In this document: positions 34,752-44,131 of the stretch, one piece after another
Layout of the letters: every line of letters begins with the position of its first letter
Position numbering within the stretch: the first letter of the stretch is position 1
Source: Trinickia dinghuensis
GTDB taxonomy: Bacteria > Pseudomonadota > Gammaproteobacteria > Burkholderiales > Burkholderiaceae
DNA: 64,000 bases
NCBI RefSeq assembly: GCF_003367175.1
Contig: NZ_QRGA01000015.1
Span: forward strand, 186,001-250,000
Reading direction: 5' to 3'
Notes under the pieces: generated by a model
Told to the model about the DNA's origin: nothing
Databases searched by the model: none
Seen by the model: only the letters and a program-made list of their open reading frames with translations
Position numbers and translations under genes: made by a program

Positions 34752-35954
34752 ATGAACGCACGTGTCGAACCCTCGCAGGCCGCACGCGACGGCGTATCGG
34801 ACGCCGCGCAGCCGGCACAGGGGCGCGTGCTCGGTCACGTAGTCAATGGCGTCGCGATCCTGACGCTCGAGCGGCCGCAAGCGTTGAATGCGCTATCGCA
34901 CGCGATGGTGCGCGCGCTCGCCGAGCAGATCGAGCGTTGCCGGGAAGACAACGCGATCGTCGCGCTGGTGCTGCGCGGCAGCGGAGAAAAAGGGTTCTGC
35001 GCGGGAGGCGACGTCCGCGCGCTCTATCACGCGGCGAACGCGGGGCGCATCGAAGGCGAGGACGGCTGGCGCCAGTTCTTCATCGACGAATACCGGCTCG
35101 ACTTCGCGCTGCACGCGTTTCCGAAGCCGATCGTCGCGCTTGCCGACGGCATCACGATGGGCGGCGGCATGGGCCTCGCGCAGGCAGCCTCGCTTCGTAT
35201 CGTCACCGAGCGCAGCAAGATCGCGATGCCCGAGACGCGGATCGGCTTCGTCCCCGACGTCGGCGCCACGCGCTTCCTGAGCATGATGCCGGTCGAACTC
35301 GCGCTGTATGTCGGCCTCACCGGCGCGGTGCTGTCGGGCGCCGACGCGGTCCGTTGCTCACTCGCCGACGTCTGCGTTCAAAGCGAATGGCTGCGAGGGT
35401 TCGAGGCGCGCCTCGCGAGCCTGCCGCCGGATCAAGTGAGCGCGCGCCTGCGCGAAGCATTCGTGCCGCCCGCGGCTCCGCTGCCGCATGCGCCGATCGA
35501 CGCCGTGCTGCCGGCGATCGAGAAGCACTTCGATCCGCGTTCGGGTGTCGGCGAAATGGCCGCCTCGCTGGCCGCGGCGCTGATCTCCAACCCGCATCCC
35601 GACCTGCGCGCCTGGCTGCAAACAGCGCTCGACGCGCTGCACGGCTATTCGCCGACGATGCTGCATGTCACGCGCGAGGCCCTCTTGCGGGGGCGCCGCA
35701 TCACGTTGGCCGACGCCTACCGGATGGAGCTCGGCATCGTGTCGCGCGCGATCGAGGAAGGCGACTTCCGAGAGGGGGTGCGCGCGCATCTGATCGACAA
35801 GGACCGCGCACCGCGCTGGCACCCGGCATCGCTGGCCGACGTACGGCCCGAGCGCATCGCGCACTTCTTGAGCTCGCCGTGGCCACGCGCCCGGCATCCG
35901 CTCGCCGATCTCGGCGAACTGCCGCCGCTTCGCGCATCGCGGCTGCCGTCGTAG
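34752..35954 (+). CDS. 3-hydroxyisobutyryl-CoA hydrolase (enoyl-CoA hydratase/isomerase family)
   Basis: This 400-residue crotonase-fold protein has oxyanion motifs GSGEKGFCAGGDVRALYH and DGITMGGGMGLAQAAS. It also has the hydrolase-specific MPETRIGFVPDVGATRFLS with catalytic Glu and Asp, and the longer ECH_2 C-terminal domain. It releases 3-hydroxyisobutyrate from its CoA ester, supplying MmsB. GGAG precedes ATG 34752. With the upstream genes it forms the lower valine pathway; only an enoyl-CoA hydratase is missing locally. Confidence 0.9.
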   Translation: MNARVEPSQAARDGVSDAAQPAQGRVLGHVVNGVAILTLERPQALNALSHAMVRALAEQIERCREDNAIVALVLRGSGEKGFCAGGDVRALYHAANAGRIEGEDGWRQFFIDEYRLDFALHAFPKPIVALADGITMGGGMGLAQAASLRIVTERSKIAMPETRIGFVPDVGATRFLSMMPVELALYVGLTGAVLSGADAVRCSLADVCVQSEWLRGFEARLASLPPDQVSARLREAFVPPAAPLPHAPIDAVLPAIEKHFDPRSGVGEMAASLAAALISNPHPDLRAWLQTALDALHGYSPTMLHVTREALLRGRRITLADAYRMELGIVSRAIEEGDFREGVRAHLIDKDRAPRWHPASLADVRPERIAHFLSSPWPRARHPLADLGELPPLRASRLPS

Positions 35955-36009
35955 GCACCGGCTCGTACGCGGCGACGCGCAGGCGTTGACCCGTTGCAGG
36001 CAGGCCGCA

Positions 36010-36732
36010 TCAAACCGAAGCGATGAGCCCCATCGCGATCGCTTTGACGACGGCCTGCACCTTGTTGGTCGCGTTCAGTTTCAACAAAACGTTGTTGACG
36101 TGGAAATTGACGGTCCGCTCCGAGATATTGAGGATCTGGCCGATCTCGCACGCCGTCTTCCCCTCTCCGGTCCAGCACAGCACCTCGCACTCGCGCGGCG
36201 TCAGCACGACACTCGCTTCGGGCGCCAGCCTCGGCACGAGAAACTCGCTCATCAGCGCGTGCGACAGGTTGGCGAGCCAGCTCGCCTGCAGCGTCAATTC
36301 GTCGATCTCGGTGGTCGTCAGCGCGTCGGCATGGCGCGCCATCGTCAGCAGTCCATAGACGCCGTGGGCCGCCCAGCTCGAATGCGCCACGCCCACGCGC
36401 AAACCGAAGTCGCGCGCATCGGTCCATAGGCGCGGCGAGTTTGTCGACGCCTCCGGCCATAGGATGAGCCGCGAACTCGTCATCCCTTCCCGCACCGTCG
36501 GATCGACGTCGATGAAGTGATTGTCCTGATAGTGCTTCATCCACCCCGTGGGATAGGTGTCGAAAATGGCGACCGCCGGATTCGACACCGGCAGCGGCAC
36601 GCGGATCCCGTAGCAGCAATACTCGAAGCCCAAGCGCTTCGCGAATGCCGCGATCCGATCGAACAGTTGCCGCTCATCCGTCGCCGAACGCAGTTGTTCG
36701 TAACTATCTTGCCACCGCACCGGCAAATCCAT
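36010..36732 (-). CDS. LuxR-family AHL-responsive transcriptional regulator (circuit A)
   Basis: This 240-residue protein has an autoinducer-binding domain (about 20-165). YPTGWMKHYQDNHFIDVDP carries the invariant Trp, Tyr and Asp-Pro. The C-terminal GerE HTH is LTPRECEVLCWTGEGKTACEIGQILNISERTVNFHVNN. It diverges from the DUF4902 gene, with a good lux box in the 88-bp gap, and lies 0.8 kb from the cognate synthase. AHL-bound protein should activate DUF4902 and luxI. Confidence 0.93.
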   Translation of the reverse strand: MDLPVRWQDSYEQLRSATDERQLFDRIAAFAKRLGFEYCCYGIRVPLPVSNPAVAIFDTYPTGWMKHYQDNHFIDVDPTVREGMTSSRLILWPEASTNSPRLWTDARDFGLRVGVAHSSWAAHGVYGLLTMARHADALTTTEIDELTLQASWLANLSHALMSEFLVPRLAPEASVVLTPRECEVLCWTGEGKTACEIGQILNISERTVNFHVNNVLLKLNATNKVQAVVKAIAMGLIASV

Positions 36733-36766
36733 GAATACCTCAATAACTAAGAAACACGGGACACAA

Positions 36767-36786
36767 GGCTGTCATAGTTGCCAGGT
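36767..36786. promoter_or_regulatory. lux box in the luxR-DUF4902 intergenic region
   Basis: The core CTGTCA-TAGT-TGCCAG (36769-36784) fits the CTGNCA-N4-TGNCAG pattern with one dyad mismatch. It is centred about 45 bp before the DUF4902 start codon and about 45 bp from the luxR start, so it could serve either direction. Confidence 0.6.
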
Positions 36787-36820
36787 CCCACGACCGCGGC
36801 AGGCTGCTACAGTCCGGCGC

Positions 36821-37264
36821 ATGAGACATCCTTCCCCCTTGCTGCCCGACCAACACGCCGACGGCTACGTCCGACTACCCGAATGCACCCTCTCGGAGCT
36901 CAGTCTCGTGCATGTCGACTCCGCACTCGACCCTGACTTGCTCGAGGAATTGCGCGCGGAAGGCGTCGATGCCGGCAGCGCCGGCTACACGGAATGGCAG
37001 CGAGCCCGCGGCCCCGGCTCGGCGTACGTGACGCTCGGTTGGGACTGGTATGTCGACCGCGCGTCCGGTGCCTTGCTCGTCGCCTGGGGCGACATTCGCA
37101 GCAACGTCATGTGCGTCGATCCCCGCGGCCTCGACCTCGGCATGGCGCGCACGGCCCAAGCGTTGTTGCGGTGCGTCGCCGGTCTGAACTGGCCGAACGC
37201 CGTCGCGCAAGCCGCGCTCGCGCCCTGGGGCAAGCCGGCCGTACGCGGCCCGACGCTCCAGTAA
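36821..37264 (+). CDS. DUF4902 domain protein linked to quorum sensing
   Basis: This 147-residue soluble protein begins MRHPSPLLPDQHADGYVRLP. It contains GPGSAYVTLGWDWYVDRASGALL and a LVAWGDIRSNVMCVD stretch. I recall it as the DUF4902 family, which is found next to luxR/luxI pairs in Burkholderia; its function is not known to me. It lies between luxR and luxI and has its own lux box, suggesting quorum control and perhaps feedback on the circuit. An upstream in-frame ATG at 36731 overlaps luxR and is unlikely. Confidence 0.75.
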   Translation: MRHPSPLLPDQHADGYVRLPECTLSELSLVHVDSALDPDLLEELRAEGVDAGSAGYTEWQRARGPGSAYVTLGWDWYVDRASGALLVAWGDIRSNVMCVDPRGLDLGMARTAQALLRCVAGLNWPNAVAQAALAPWGKPAVRGPTLQ

Positions 37265-37444
37265 GGCGGGGCCCGGCCGGCGCATCGCCGAGCCCCCGCC
37301 CGATCCGCCTGATTCGTCTGCTCACTCGTTCACAGGTGTCATTTATAAGCAAATCGTCGGCCCATTTCAATCTCCTTATTAGTTTCGACTGACTTGCCCA
37401 GGAGCGCGGCAGCGCTTCGGCAGGGGAGCTTACGTCCTTCGCAG

Positions 37445-37464
37445 TCCTGTCAACGTTGACAGTT
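37445..37464 (+). promoter_or_regulatory. lux box upstream of the circuit A AHL synthase
   Basis: The core CTGTCAACGTTGACAG (37447-37462) is a perfect 16-bp palindrome and an excellent lux-box match. A -10-like TGTAAT at 37486-37491 puts the box centre about 42-43 bp before the predicted transcription start, the classical position for LuxR activation. Confidence 0.8.
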
Positions 37465-37523
37465 ACCGCCCCTCGGAGCGCGCGCTGTAATGCGCTCATC
37501 AAAAATGATAAGCGAGGGATCAC

Positions 37524-38171
37524 ATGCGGACTTCAGTTCACGGCGACGGGCGCCTGCCGAAAGACCTCGATGCTGCGCTTGCGCACTATCGGCACCGGAT
37601 CTTCGTAGAACAACTGGGATGGCGCCTGCCGTGTGCCGATGCCCGCTTCGAGCGCGACCAATACGATCGCGACGACACGGTGTACGTCGTCGCCCATGAC
37701 GAATCGGGGGCCATTTGCGGTTGTGCGAGGTTGTTGCCGACTACGCGTCCGTACCTCTTGCAAGAACTCTTTCCCTCGTTGCTGGCCGACGGCATGGTGC
37801 CGCCTCGGGCCACGGCGGTATGGGAACTGTCGCGCTTCGCGGCCACCACGTCGGACGGCGCGTTCGGGGAAGACGCCGGTGCGTGGGCCGTGCAGCCGAT
37901 GCTGGCCTCGGTGGTCGAGTGCGCCGTCAAGCTAGGCGCGCGTCAATTGATCGGCGTGACGTTCCTCAGCATGGAACGGCTGTTCCGGCGCATCGGCGTG
38001 CATGCGCACCGGGCCGGGCCGGCGCAGCGCATCGACGGCCGTATGGTCGTCGCTTGCTGGATCGACCTCGACATCCAAACGTTGACCGCGCTGGGCGTCG
38101 ACCCGAGCCTGATCGAACGACATGTTGAAGAACACGCCGGCTGCGAGCCGGACCTGCAACCTTGCATCTGA
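37524..38171 (+). CDS. Acyl-homoserine-lactone synthase, LuxI family (circuit A)
   Basis: This 215-residue synthase keeps the family's catalytic residues. Arg, Phe and Trp are in YRHRIFVEQLGW, Asp in ERDQYDRDD, Arg in CARLLPTTRPYLL, and Glu-x-x-Arg in WELSRFA. It makes an N-acyl-homoserine lactone from SAM and acyl-ACP in the cytoplasm; the chain length cannot be read reliably. GAGGGA precedes the ATG. A strong lux box indicates positive autoregulation by the LuxR at 36010. Confidence 0.95.
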   Translation: MRTSVHGDGRLPKDLDAALAHYRHRIFVEQLGWRLPCADARFERDQYDRDDTVYVVAHDESGAICGCARLLPTTRPYLLQELFPSLLADGMVPPRATAVWELSRFAATTSDGAFGEDAGAWAVQPMLASVVECAVKLGARQLIGVTFLSMERLFRRIGVHAHRAGPAQRIDGRMVVACWIDLDIQTLTALGVDPSLIERHVEEHAGCEPDLQPCI

Positions 38172-38181
38172 ATCCGAGCAT

Positions 38182-38979
38182 TTGACTACCGTGTATACCC
38201 CTCGCGACGTGCCCGCCTCCGTTTCCGCCAACGATTTCGCCGCATGGGTGCGAATCGCAGTGCAGTACGCCGATCACGAATCGGCCATGCCGCTGCTGCG
38301 GCTCGATCGGCACGGGCTTACCGTGGCCGTCCCCGACGACGCCGATGCGCCAGCGCTCGGCTTGCCGCGGCGAGCGCTGATCATCGGCGATTCGGCGCCG
38401 CTTTGCGAGTTGAGGCTGGTCGCGCGGTCGGCTGCTCGCGAGGCAGGACAGCCGATGACGGCCACGCTGCAGCCGTCGCGCGCCGACGATCATGCATTGC
38501 TGTGGCAATCCCTTGTCGCGTACCGGGCGCAATTGGGTGCCGCACCGTCTTGCGCGCAAGCGGTGCAGTCGCCCTCCTTCGCGCCTTCCGGCGCGGAGTT
38601 GCGCTATCGAGTCGCGTGCGACGCCGCGTTCACGCTGGCGAATCACGAAGACGCCTGCTTTTTTTCCCGCTGGCTCGACTATTACTTCGCTGAAGTGTGT
38701 GCCCGCGCAAAGATGAGCGATGCGACGGCCGACCTGCGCGAGATGTTCATGCGCGTGGTCGATCATGAAGTCGAAGTCCGCTTCGCCTTTCACGCCGGCG
38801 AGCGCGTCGTGCGAACGTCGGCCGAGGCGGCATGCCGCTGGATCGCGGCGCAGGCTTCGCAGCAACTGGGCATGACGGTGGAACACTGGCTGTCCGGTAC
38901 GACGACGGCCTGCAGTTCTCCCGCCGGCTGGTCGATGCGCGCCGTCATGGCCTCGCGCGCGGGGAATTACTCCTCTTAG
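38182..38979 (+). CDS. Unknown protein downstream of the AHL synthase
   Basis: This 265-residue soluble protein has no recognised domain. The C-terminal half contains ANHEDACFFSRWLDYYFAEVCA and DHEVEVRFAFHAGERVV, suggesting an alpha/beta fold. It follows luxI by about ten bases and is almost certainly co-transcribed, so it is a candidate quorum-sensing accessory. Start choice is uncertain: TTG 38182 (giving TTVYTPRD), GTG 38191, or ATG 38122 overlapping luxI. Confidence 0.65.
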   Translation: MTTVYTPRDVPASVSANDFAAWVRIAVQYADHESAMPLLRLDRHGLTVAVPDDADAPALGLPRRALIIGDSAPLCELRLVARSAAREAGQPMTATLQPSRADDHALLWQSLVAYRAQLGAAPSCAQAVQSPSFAPSGAELRYRVACDAAFTLANHEDACFFSRWLDYYFAEVCARAKMSDATADLREMFMRVVDHEVEVRFAFHAGERVVRTSAEAACRWIAAQASQQLGMTVEHWLSGTTTACSSPAGWSMRAVMASRAGNYSS

Positions 38980-38992
38980 CGCCTGTCTCACG

Positions 38993-39010
38993 GCCCGGAC
39001 ATCTCCGGGC
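38993..39010 (+). terminator. Hairpin after the circuit A operon
   Basis: GCCCGGA-CATC-TCCGGGC forms a 7-bp stem with a 4-base loop, 14 bp after the stop codon. No T-run follows, so it is only a candidate termination structure. Confidence 0.4.
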
Positions 39011-39206
39011 ACGAAAACTGCTCCGTCCCTCTTTCCTCTATCACGCGGTTCGCGCCAACGCAGCGGCTGGCGCGCCGCCGATTTTTTGGTTATATCTACC
39101 ATTCGTGCGTGACCCCGTGCCTGCTACACCAAGCTGGCGGTTGTCCCGCGCCTGATACTCCCAGGTAATGTTTCCCGAAAACTTCAAAAATACTCAGGAG
39201 CGATCG

Positions 39207-40721
39207 ATGGCCGCTGACATGGAGAGCATGCCGACAGCCCGAACCGGCGTTCCGGGGCTGGACGATGTTTTGATGGGGGGGCTCACCGAAGGTAACGTCT
39301 TCCTTCTCGAAGGAGCGCCCGGAACAGGCAAAACGACGATCGCCCTTCGGTTTCTGATCACCGGTGCGCAAGCGGGCGAGCGCGGCCTTTACATCACCTT
39401 GTCCGAAACGGAAAAGGAGTTGCGCAAGGGCGCTGCCTCCCACGGATGGCTTCTCGGTGAAAGCATCGATGTGTTCGAGGTGGTCCCCCCCGAAAGTCTG
39501 CTCGATGCCGATCAACAACAAAGCCTGTTGTATTCGTCGGACCTGGAGCTGGGCGAGACCATGCAAGTCATTCTGGGCGCCTACGAGCGCACCCGGCCAA
39601 AGCGGGTGGTCCTCGACAGCTTGTCGGAAATCCGCTTGCTGGCGCAGAGCTCACTGCGCTACCGCCGGCAGATCCTGGCTTTGAAACACTATTTCGCGCG
39701 ATACGGTGCAACGGTCCTCTTATTGGACGATCTGAGCTCGGATGCAGCCGATAAAACCGTTCACAGCATCGCGCACGCGGTGATCAAACTGGAAGAGTTG
39801 GCTCCGGACTACGGCGCCGAGCGGCGCAGGCTGAAAATATCGAAATATCGCGGACGTCGCTTCCGCGGCGGTTATCACGACTTTGCGATCAGAACCGGCG
39901 GCGTTTCCGTATTCCCCCGCCTCGTCGCCGCGGAACACCGTACCGCGGTCGACCGCAGGAACGTCAGCAGCGGCGTCGAGGCGCTCGATGCACTGCTCGG
40001 CGGAGGCGTCGATCAGGGCTCGAGCACGCTCGTGCTGGGGCCCTCCGGCGCGGGAAAATCGACCTTCGCGCTGCAGTTCGTCCATGCGGCGCTCGAGCGC
40101 GGCGAAAAAGCGGCGCTGTTCATCTTCGACGAAGAACTCGGCTTGCTGCTCGACCGCACTCGAAAGATGGGGTTCGACTTCGAGCCGATGATCGACGCCG
40201 GCAAGCTTCACCTCGAACAAGTCGATGCAGCCGAGTTGTCCCCCGGCGAGTTCGCCCATCGGGTCCGGGCCGTTGTCGACGAGCAGCAGGCACAGACCGT
40301 CGTGATCGACAGCCTCAATGGATATCGAGCGGCAATGCCACAAGAAAACGCGCTCGTCCTTCACATTCACGAGCTGCTGCAATATCTGAATCGGCAGGGG
40401 GCGACGACCTTTTTGACGGTCGCCCAACATGGTCTGGTGGGCGACATGAAGGCGCCTGTGGAGATCACTTACCTGGCGGACACGGTCATCCTTTTGCGTT
40501 ATTTCGAAGCGCTCGGGAGAGTTCGGCGCGCCGTGTCCGTCATTAAAAAACGCACGGGCAGCCATGAAGCAACGATCCGCGAGTTTCGCGTGGGTTCGGC
40601 GGGGTTGACCGTGGGGGCGCCCCTCGAGGATTTCCAGGGCGTGCTGCACGGCGTACCGTCGTTCATCGGAAACACCGGGCCGCTGCTCAACCCAGCCGTG
40701 GCCGGCAATGGCAACGATTGA
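39207..40721 (+). CDS. KaiC-like two-domain RecA-type ATPase
   Basis: This 504-residue protein has two KaiC domains. Walker A motifs are GAPGTGKTT (36-44) and GPSGAGKST (278-286), and VVLDSLSE and TVVIDSLN supply the Walker B regions. No kaiA or kaiB is nearby. The downstream gene is a hybrid histidine kinase overlapping by 14 bp, the common proteobacterial KaiC-like plus kinase pairing. It may gate signalling by ATP-dependent oligomerisation rather than keep time. CAGGAGCG precedes ATG 39207. Confidence 0.9.
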   Translation: MAADMESMPTARTGVPGLDDVLMGGLTEGNVFLLEGAPGTGKTTIALRFLITGAQAGERGLYITLSETEKELRKGAASHGWLLGESIDVFEVVPPESLLDADQQQSLLYSSDLELGETMQVILGAYERTRPKRVVLDSLSEIRLLAQSSLRYRRQILALKHYFARYGATVLLLDDLSSDAADKTVHSIAHAVIKLEELAPDYGAERRRLKISKYRGRRFRGGYHDFAIRTGGVSVFPRLVAAEHRTAVDRRNVSSGVEALDALLGGGVDQGSSTLVLGPSGAGKSTFALQFVHAALERGEKAALFIFDEELGLLLDRTRKMGFDFEPMIDAGKLHLEQVDAAELSPGEFAHRVRAVVDEQQAQTVVIDSLNGYRAAMPQENALVLHIHELLQYLNRQGATTFLTVAQHGLVGDMKAPVEITYLADTVILLRYFEALGRVRRAVSVIKKRTGSHEATIREFRVGSAGLTVGAPLEDFQGVLHGVPSFIGNTGPLLNPAVAGNGND

Positions 40722-42456
40722 TCGATACGACTGCCCCGCGTTGGTCCTGGCGCCACGTGGCCGGGACGCCGCGGTCGCCGCCGCGCTATTGCGAGAGTCG
40801 GGGATCGATTCGATCGTTTGCGCCGATCTCATGCGTTTTTCGGCGCTGCTGGCCGACAAGATATGCTGCGCCGTGATAACCGAAGAGGCGCTGCGCGATG
40901 GCGATCTCACAGAGATCACGGCATGGGTGGCCATGCAGCCGACATGGTCGGATTTTCCATTCGTCGTCCTGACCCAGCGGAGCGGCACGCTCGACCGCAC
41001 TCCCGGTGCGGGGCGTTTATCCGATACGCTCGGCAACGTCATCCTCCTCGAACGCCCGTTTCACCCGATGACGTTCGTGAGCGTGGTGCGAACCGTCCAA
41101 CGAGGCCGTTACCGGCAATACGAAGCCCGCGCCCGCATCGAAGCGTTGCACGAAGGAGAGGCGCGCCTGAGAACCGCCTTGAGCGCGGGACAGCTTGCCG
41201 AAGAGAGCCTGCGGCGCCTCAATGAGACGCTCGAAGCGAAGGTGATCGAGCGCACCGCGCAGCTCGAGCGCGCGCACGAGACGGTGCTCGAGGAGATGCG
41301 GCAACGCGAGCGCACGGAAGAAGCGCTGCGCCAGGTTCAAAAGATGGAAATGATCGGGCAGTTGACCGGTGGCGTAGCGCATGACTTCAATAACTTGCTC
41401 ATGGCGGTCATGGGCAACCTTGAACTCCTGCGCAAGCAGGCCTCGAACGAAAAGGTCATGCAGTTGGTCGACGGGGCGCTCCGCGGGGCGCAGCGCGGTG
41501 CTTCGCTGACGCAGCGGTTGCTTGCATTCGCGCGACAACAAGACCTCAGGATCGAACCGATTCATTTATCGGACCTTATTCGCGGGATGGCCGATCTGCT
41601 GGAGCGCTCAGTCGGCGCCGGCATCGAACTGGATTTCGTGTTGCCCGAGCGGCTGCCGCTCACGCTCGCCGACGCCAATCAGATCGAACTTGCCTTGCTC
41701 AATCTCGTTGTCAATGCGCGCGACGCGATGCCGGATGGCGGAACGATCTCGATACGGGTCGATACGGCTCACTCGCCGGGAACCGTCGATCTCGCCGGCG
41801 GCGACTATGTGTGTCTCACCGTGAGCGACGGTGGGCATGGAATGGATGCCGCAACGCTTCTGAAAGCCACGGAGCCTTTCTTTACGACGAAGGAAGTCGG
41901 CAAGGGCACGGGGCTCGGGCTCTCGATGATTCACGGGTTGGCGTTGCAATTGGACGGCGCTTTGCGGCTACACAGCGTGCTCGGCTGCGGCACGCAGGCG
42001 GAACTGTGGCTGCCGGTGACTTCGCTGGCGGCCCGCGCGGCGGCGCCCGCGGAGCCGGCGTCGACACCGGCATCTCAAGAAGACGGCCTCGCTACGGCGC
42101 GAGCGACCATTCTGCTAGTGGACGACGATGCTTTGATTTCGACGAGCACGGCTTATCTGCTCGAAGACCTGGGGCACGAGGTGATCGAAGCGAATTCCGG
42201 CGCGGATGCGCTCGATATCCTCGAGAGCGGCCGGAAGGTCGATATTCTTATCACCGATTACGCCATGCCCAAAATGACCGGTACGCAGTTGGCGTCGGCC
42301 GCGCGCGCGTTGAGGCCGGGCCTTCCGATCATCATCGCCACGGGATACGCCGATCTGCCTGCAGGCAACAGCACGGATTTCCCCCGGCTGCGCAAACCCT
42401 ATCAGCAGCAGCAACTCCTGGCCGAAATCGCCAAAGCGCTTTGCGGCGTTCGGTGA
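40708..42456 (+). CDS. Hybrid histidine kinase paired with KaiC-like protein
   Basis: This 582-residue soluble protein has a degenerate receiver-like N-terminus (1-135), a coiled coil (140-210), HisKA with H225 in GQLTGGVAHDFNNLL and HATPase motifs NLVVNARDAMPDGG and GTGLGLSMIHG. A C-terminal receiver has its phosphoacceptor Asp in ILITDYAMPKMTG near residue 518. The overlap with the KaiC-like gene implies co-translation. The output partner is unknown. Confidence 0.92.
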   Translation: MATIDRYDCPALVLAPRGRDAAVAAALLRESGIDSIVCADLMRFSALLADKICCAVITEEALRDGDLTEITAWVAMQPTWSDFPFVVLTQRSGTLDRTPGAGRLSDTLGNVILLERPFHPMTFVSVVRTVQRGRYRQYEARARIEALHEGEARLRTALSAGQLAEESLRRLNETLEAKVIERTAQLERAHETVLEEMRQRERTEEALRQVQKMEMIGQLTGGVAHDFNNLLMAVMGNLELLRKQASNEKVMQLVDGALRGAQRGASLTQRLLAFARQQDLRIEPIHLSDLIRGMADLLERSVGAGIELDFVLPERLPLTLADANQIELALLNLVVNARDAMPDGGTISIRVDTAHSPGTVDLAGGDYVCLTVSDGGHGMDAATLLKATEPFFTTKEVGKGTGLGLSMIHGLALQLDGALRLHSVLGCGTQAELWLPVTSLAARAAAPAEPASTPASQEDGLATARATILLVDDDALISTSTAYLLEDLGHEVIEANSGADALDILESGRKVDILITDYAMPKMTGTQLASAARALRPGLPIIIATGYADLPAGNSTDFPRLRKPYQQQQLLAEIAKALCGVR

Positions 42457-42698
42457 AACGCTGAGGTCACTTGCCGGGCGGCGCGCAGGTTATTCGCGAT
42501 TGCCACGTCAAGCACTTCGACGCTCAGTTTCCCGAGGGCCCAGATCCGGCGCATGGCGCAGGTTGTCTCAAAAGGTAAAAAAAACCATGCCCTCGCTGCC
42601 GGTTCGGCCACAGGAGGGTTTGTCGATCAGCGAAGAATCCGCCCTCGTCGTTCAGTACACTTGCCGCCGGATTGCAGCGTTACCTGAACAGGTATAAA

Positions 42699-43082
42699 AT
42701 GCCAATGATCGACGAAGAAAAACCTCTCGAATGGATTGCGAGCAGTTATAAGGACCTAATGGCGTTGCCGCCCGATGTGCGTCGGCGTTTCGGTTACGCG
42801 CTGTCGCTGGCGCAAATGGGCGACCAAGACGACGCGGCGAAGGTCCTCAAGGGTTTCGGCGGAGCCGGCGTGCTAGAGGTCATCGAGGATGATACCGGCG
42901 ACACGTATCGGGCCGTCTATACAGTGAAGTTCGCAGAGGCGGTGTTCGTCCTGCATTGCTTCCAGAAAAAGAGCAAGAGTGGGATCGCGACGCCGAAAGG
43001 CGATTTGGACATCATTCGTGCTCGGTTGAAAGTCGCCGAAGCACTGGCACGGGATCTACGAAATGCAAAAGCGAATCGTTGA
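42699..43082 (+). CDS. HigB-like toxin (phage Gp49/RelE-superfamily)
   Basis: This 127-residue protein has the Gp49 family pattern: FGYALSLAQMG, LKGFGGAGVLEV, DTYRAVYTVKF, FVLHCFQKKSKSGIATPK and a final LKVAEALA helix. Such toxins are ribosome-dependent mRNA interferases. ATG 42699 follows ACAGG. The antitoxin gene overlaps its 3' end by 20 bp, giving the toxin-first HigBA order. Confidence 0.88.
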   Translation: MPMIDEEKPLEWIASSYKDLMALPPDVRRRFGYALSLAQMGDQDDAAKVLKGFGGAGVLEVIEDDTGDTYRAVYTVKFAEAVFVLHCFQKKSKSGIATPKGDLDIIRARLKVAEALARDLRNAKANR

Positions 43083-43398
43083 AGGCGTCGAGGTTCAGCG
43101 CGGCTCGGGTAATGTCTATGCCGACCTTGGCTTGCCCGATGCAGAAAAGCTGAAGATCAAGACCGGTTTGGTGGTCGAAATCAGAAAAGCCATGCGTGCC
43201 CTTGGGCTCACCCAACAAGCAGCGGCGAAACGCATGGGCATCCCGCAACCGAAGGTGTCAGCCATGATGCACGGCGACTTCGCCAACCTGTCCGAGCGCA
43301 AGCTGATGGACTGCTTGAACCGGCTCGGCTACGACATCGAGATCAAGGTACGGCCGGCCGCTGAACCGATCGGGCATCTCACGCTCGCGGTCGCCTGA
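43063..43398 (+). CDS. HigA-like XRE-family antitoxin
   Basis: This 111-residue protein has an XRE helix-turn-helix (IRKAMRALGLTQQAAAKRMGIPQPKVSAMM, about residues 41-70) and an N-terminal DLGLPDAEKLKIK segment typical of antitoxins partnered with Gp49-type toxins. It should bind the toxin and repress the operon. It overlaps the toxin gene and is followed by a convergent ribA-type gene. Confidence 0.9.
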   Translation: MQKRIVEGVEVQRGSGNVYADLGLPDAEKLKIKTGLVVEIRKAMRALGLTQQAAAKRMGIPQPKVSAMMHGDFANLSERKLMDCLNRLGYDIEIKVRPAAEPIGHLTLAVA

Positions 43399-43483
43399 TG
43401 TGAACCGCTAATCCGCTGCACCGCGGTGAACCACCACGTGAACTCACCCAACCGAACCGAATACTCGCTGCCCCTGTCCCGAA

Positions 43484-44131
43484 CTATTCGTTCTCGTCGA
43501 AGTAATGCCCGAACTTCAACTGCTTCGTGCGAATGTACCGCTCGTTCTCGTCGCGCACGGGAATGGCTAGCGCTACGCGTTCGCACACCGGAATGCCATG
43601 CTTCGAAAGCGAATCGAATTTGTCCGGATTGTTGCTCATGAGCCGGACGGAGGTGATGTTCAGCTCGCGCAGAATCGCCGCCGCGGAATCGTACTCGCGC
43701 GCATCGTCGGGCAGCCCCAGTTCGAGGTTCGCCTCCACCGTGTCGAGCCCCTGCTCCTGCAACGCATACGCACGGATCTTGTTCGACAATCCGATGCCGC
43801 GGCCTTCATGCCCGCGCAGGTAGAGCAGCACGCCCCGCCCTTCCGCCGCGATGTAGCGCAACGCTAGATCGAGCTGTTCCCCGCAATCGCATCGATACGA
43901 CCCGAGCACGTCGCCGGTCAAGCATTCGGAATGCAAGCGCGTGAGCACCGACGCCTGTCCGCCGACATCGCCCATCACCAGGGCCAAATGCTCGGCGTCC
44001 CCCGCGGCGACACGGTAGGCATACGAAGTGAACGTTCCGTACCGAGTGGGCAAGGTGGCCTTGGCGGCGAGCGTGACGCACTGCGTGGCGCTTTCGCCGT
44101 CGGCACGGGGCGGCTGGGATGACGTGGGCAT
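43484..44131 (-). CDS. ribA: GTP cyclohydrolase II
   Basis: This 215-residue enzyme has the zinc-binding cysteines in [20 protein letters not shown], the catalytic [18 protein letters not shown] and [14 protein letters not shown]. It converts GTP to 2,5-diamino-6-ribosylamino-4-pyrimidinone 5'-phosphate, the first riboflavin step. It is a stand-alone GCHII, not fused to RibB. I see no FMN riboswitch in the 200 bp upstream. Confidence 0.95.
   Translation of the reverse strand: MPTSSQPPRADGESATQCVTLAAKATLPTRYGTFTSYAYRVAAGDAEHLALVMGDVGGQASVLTRLHSECLTGDVLGSYRCDCGEQLDLALRYIAAEGRGVLLYLRGHEGRGIGLSNKIRAYALQEQGLDTVEANLELGLPDDAREYDSAAAILRELNITSVRLMSNNPDKFDSLSKHGIPVCERVALAIPVRDENERYIRTKQLKFGHYFDENE

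Noticed and set aside
42402..42611. 69-codon minus-strand frame after the hybrid kinase, possibly a transposase or other gene remnant
   Set aside because: No recognised domain, no ribosome-binding site, and it overlaps the end of the kinase gene.
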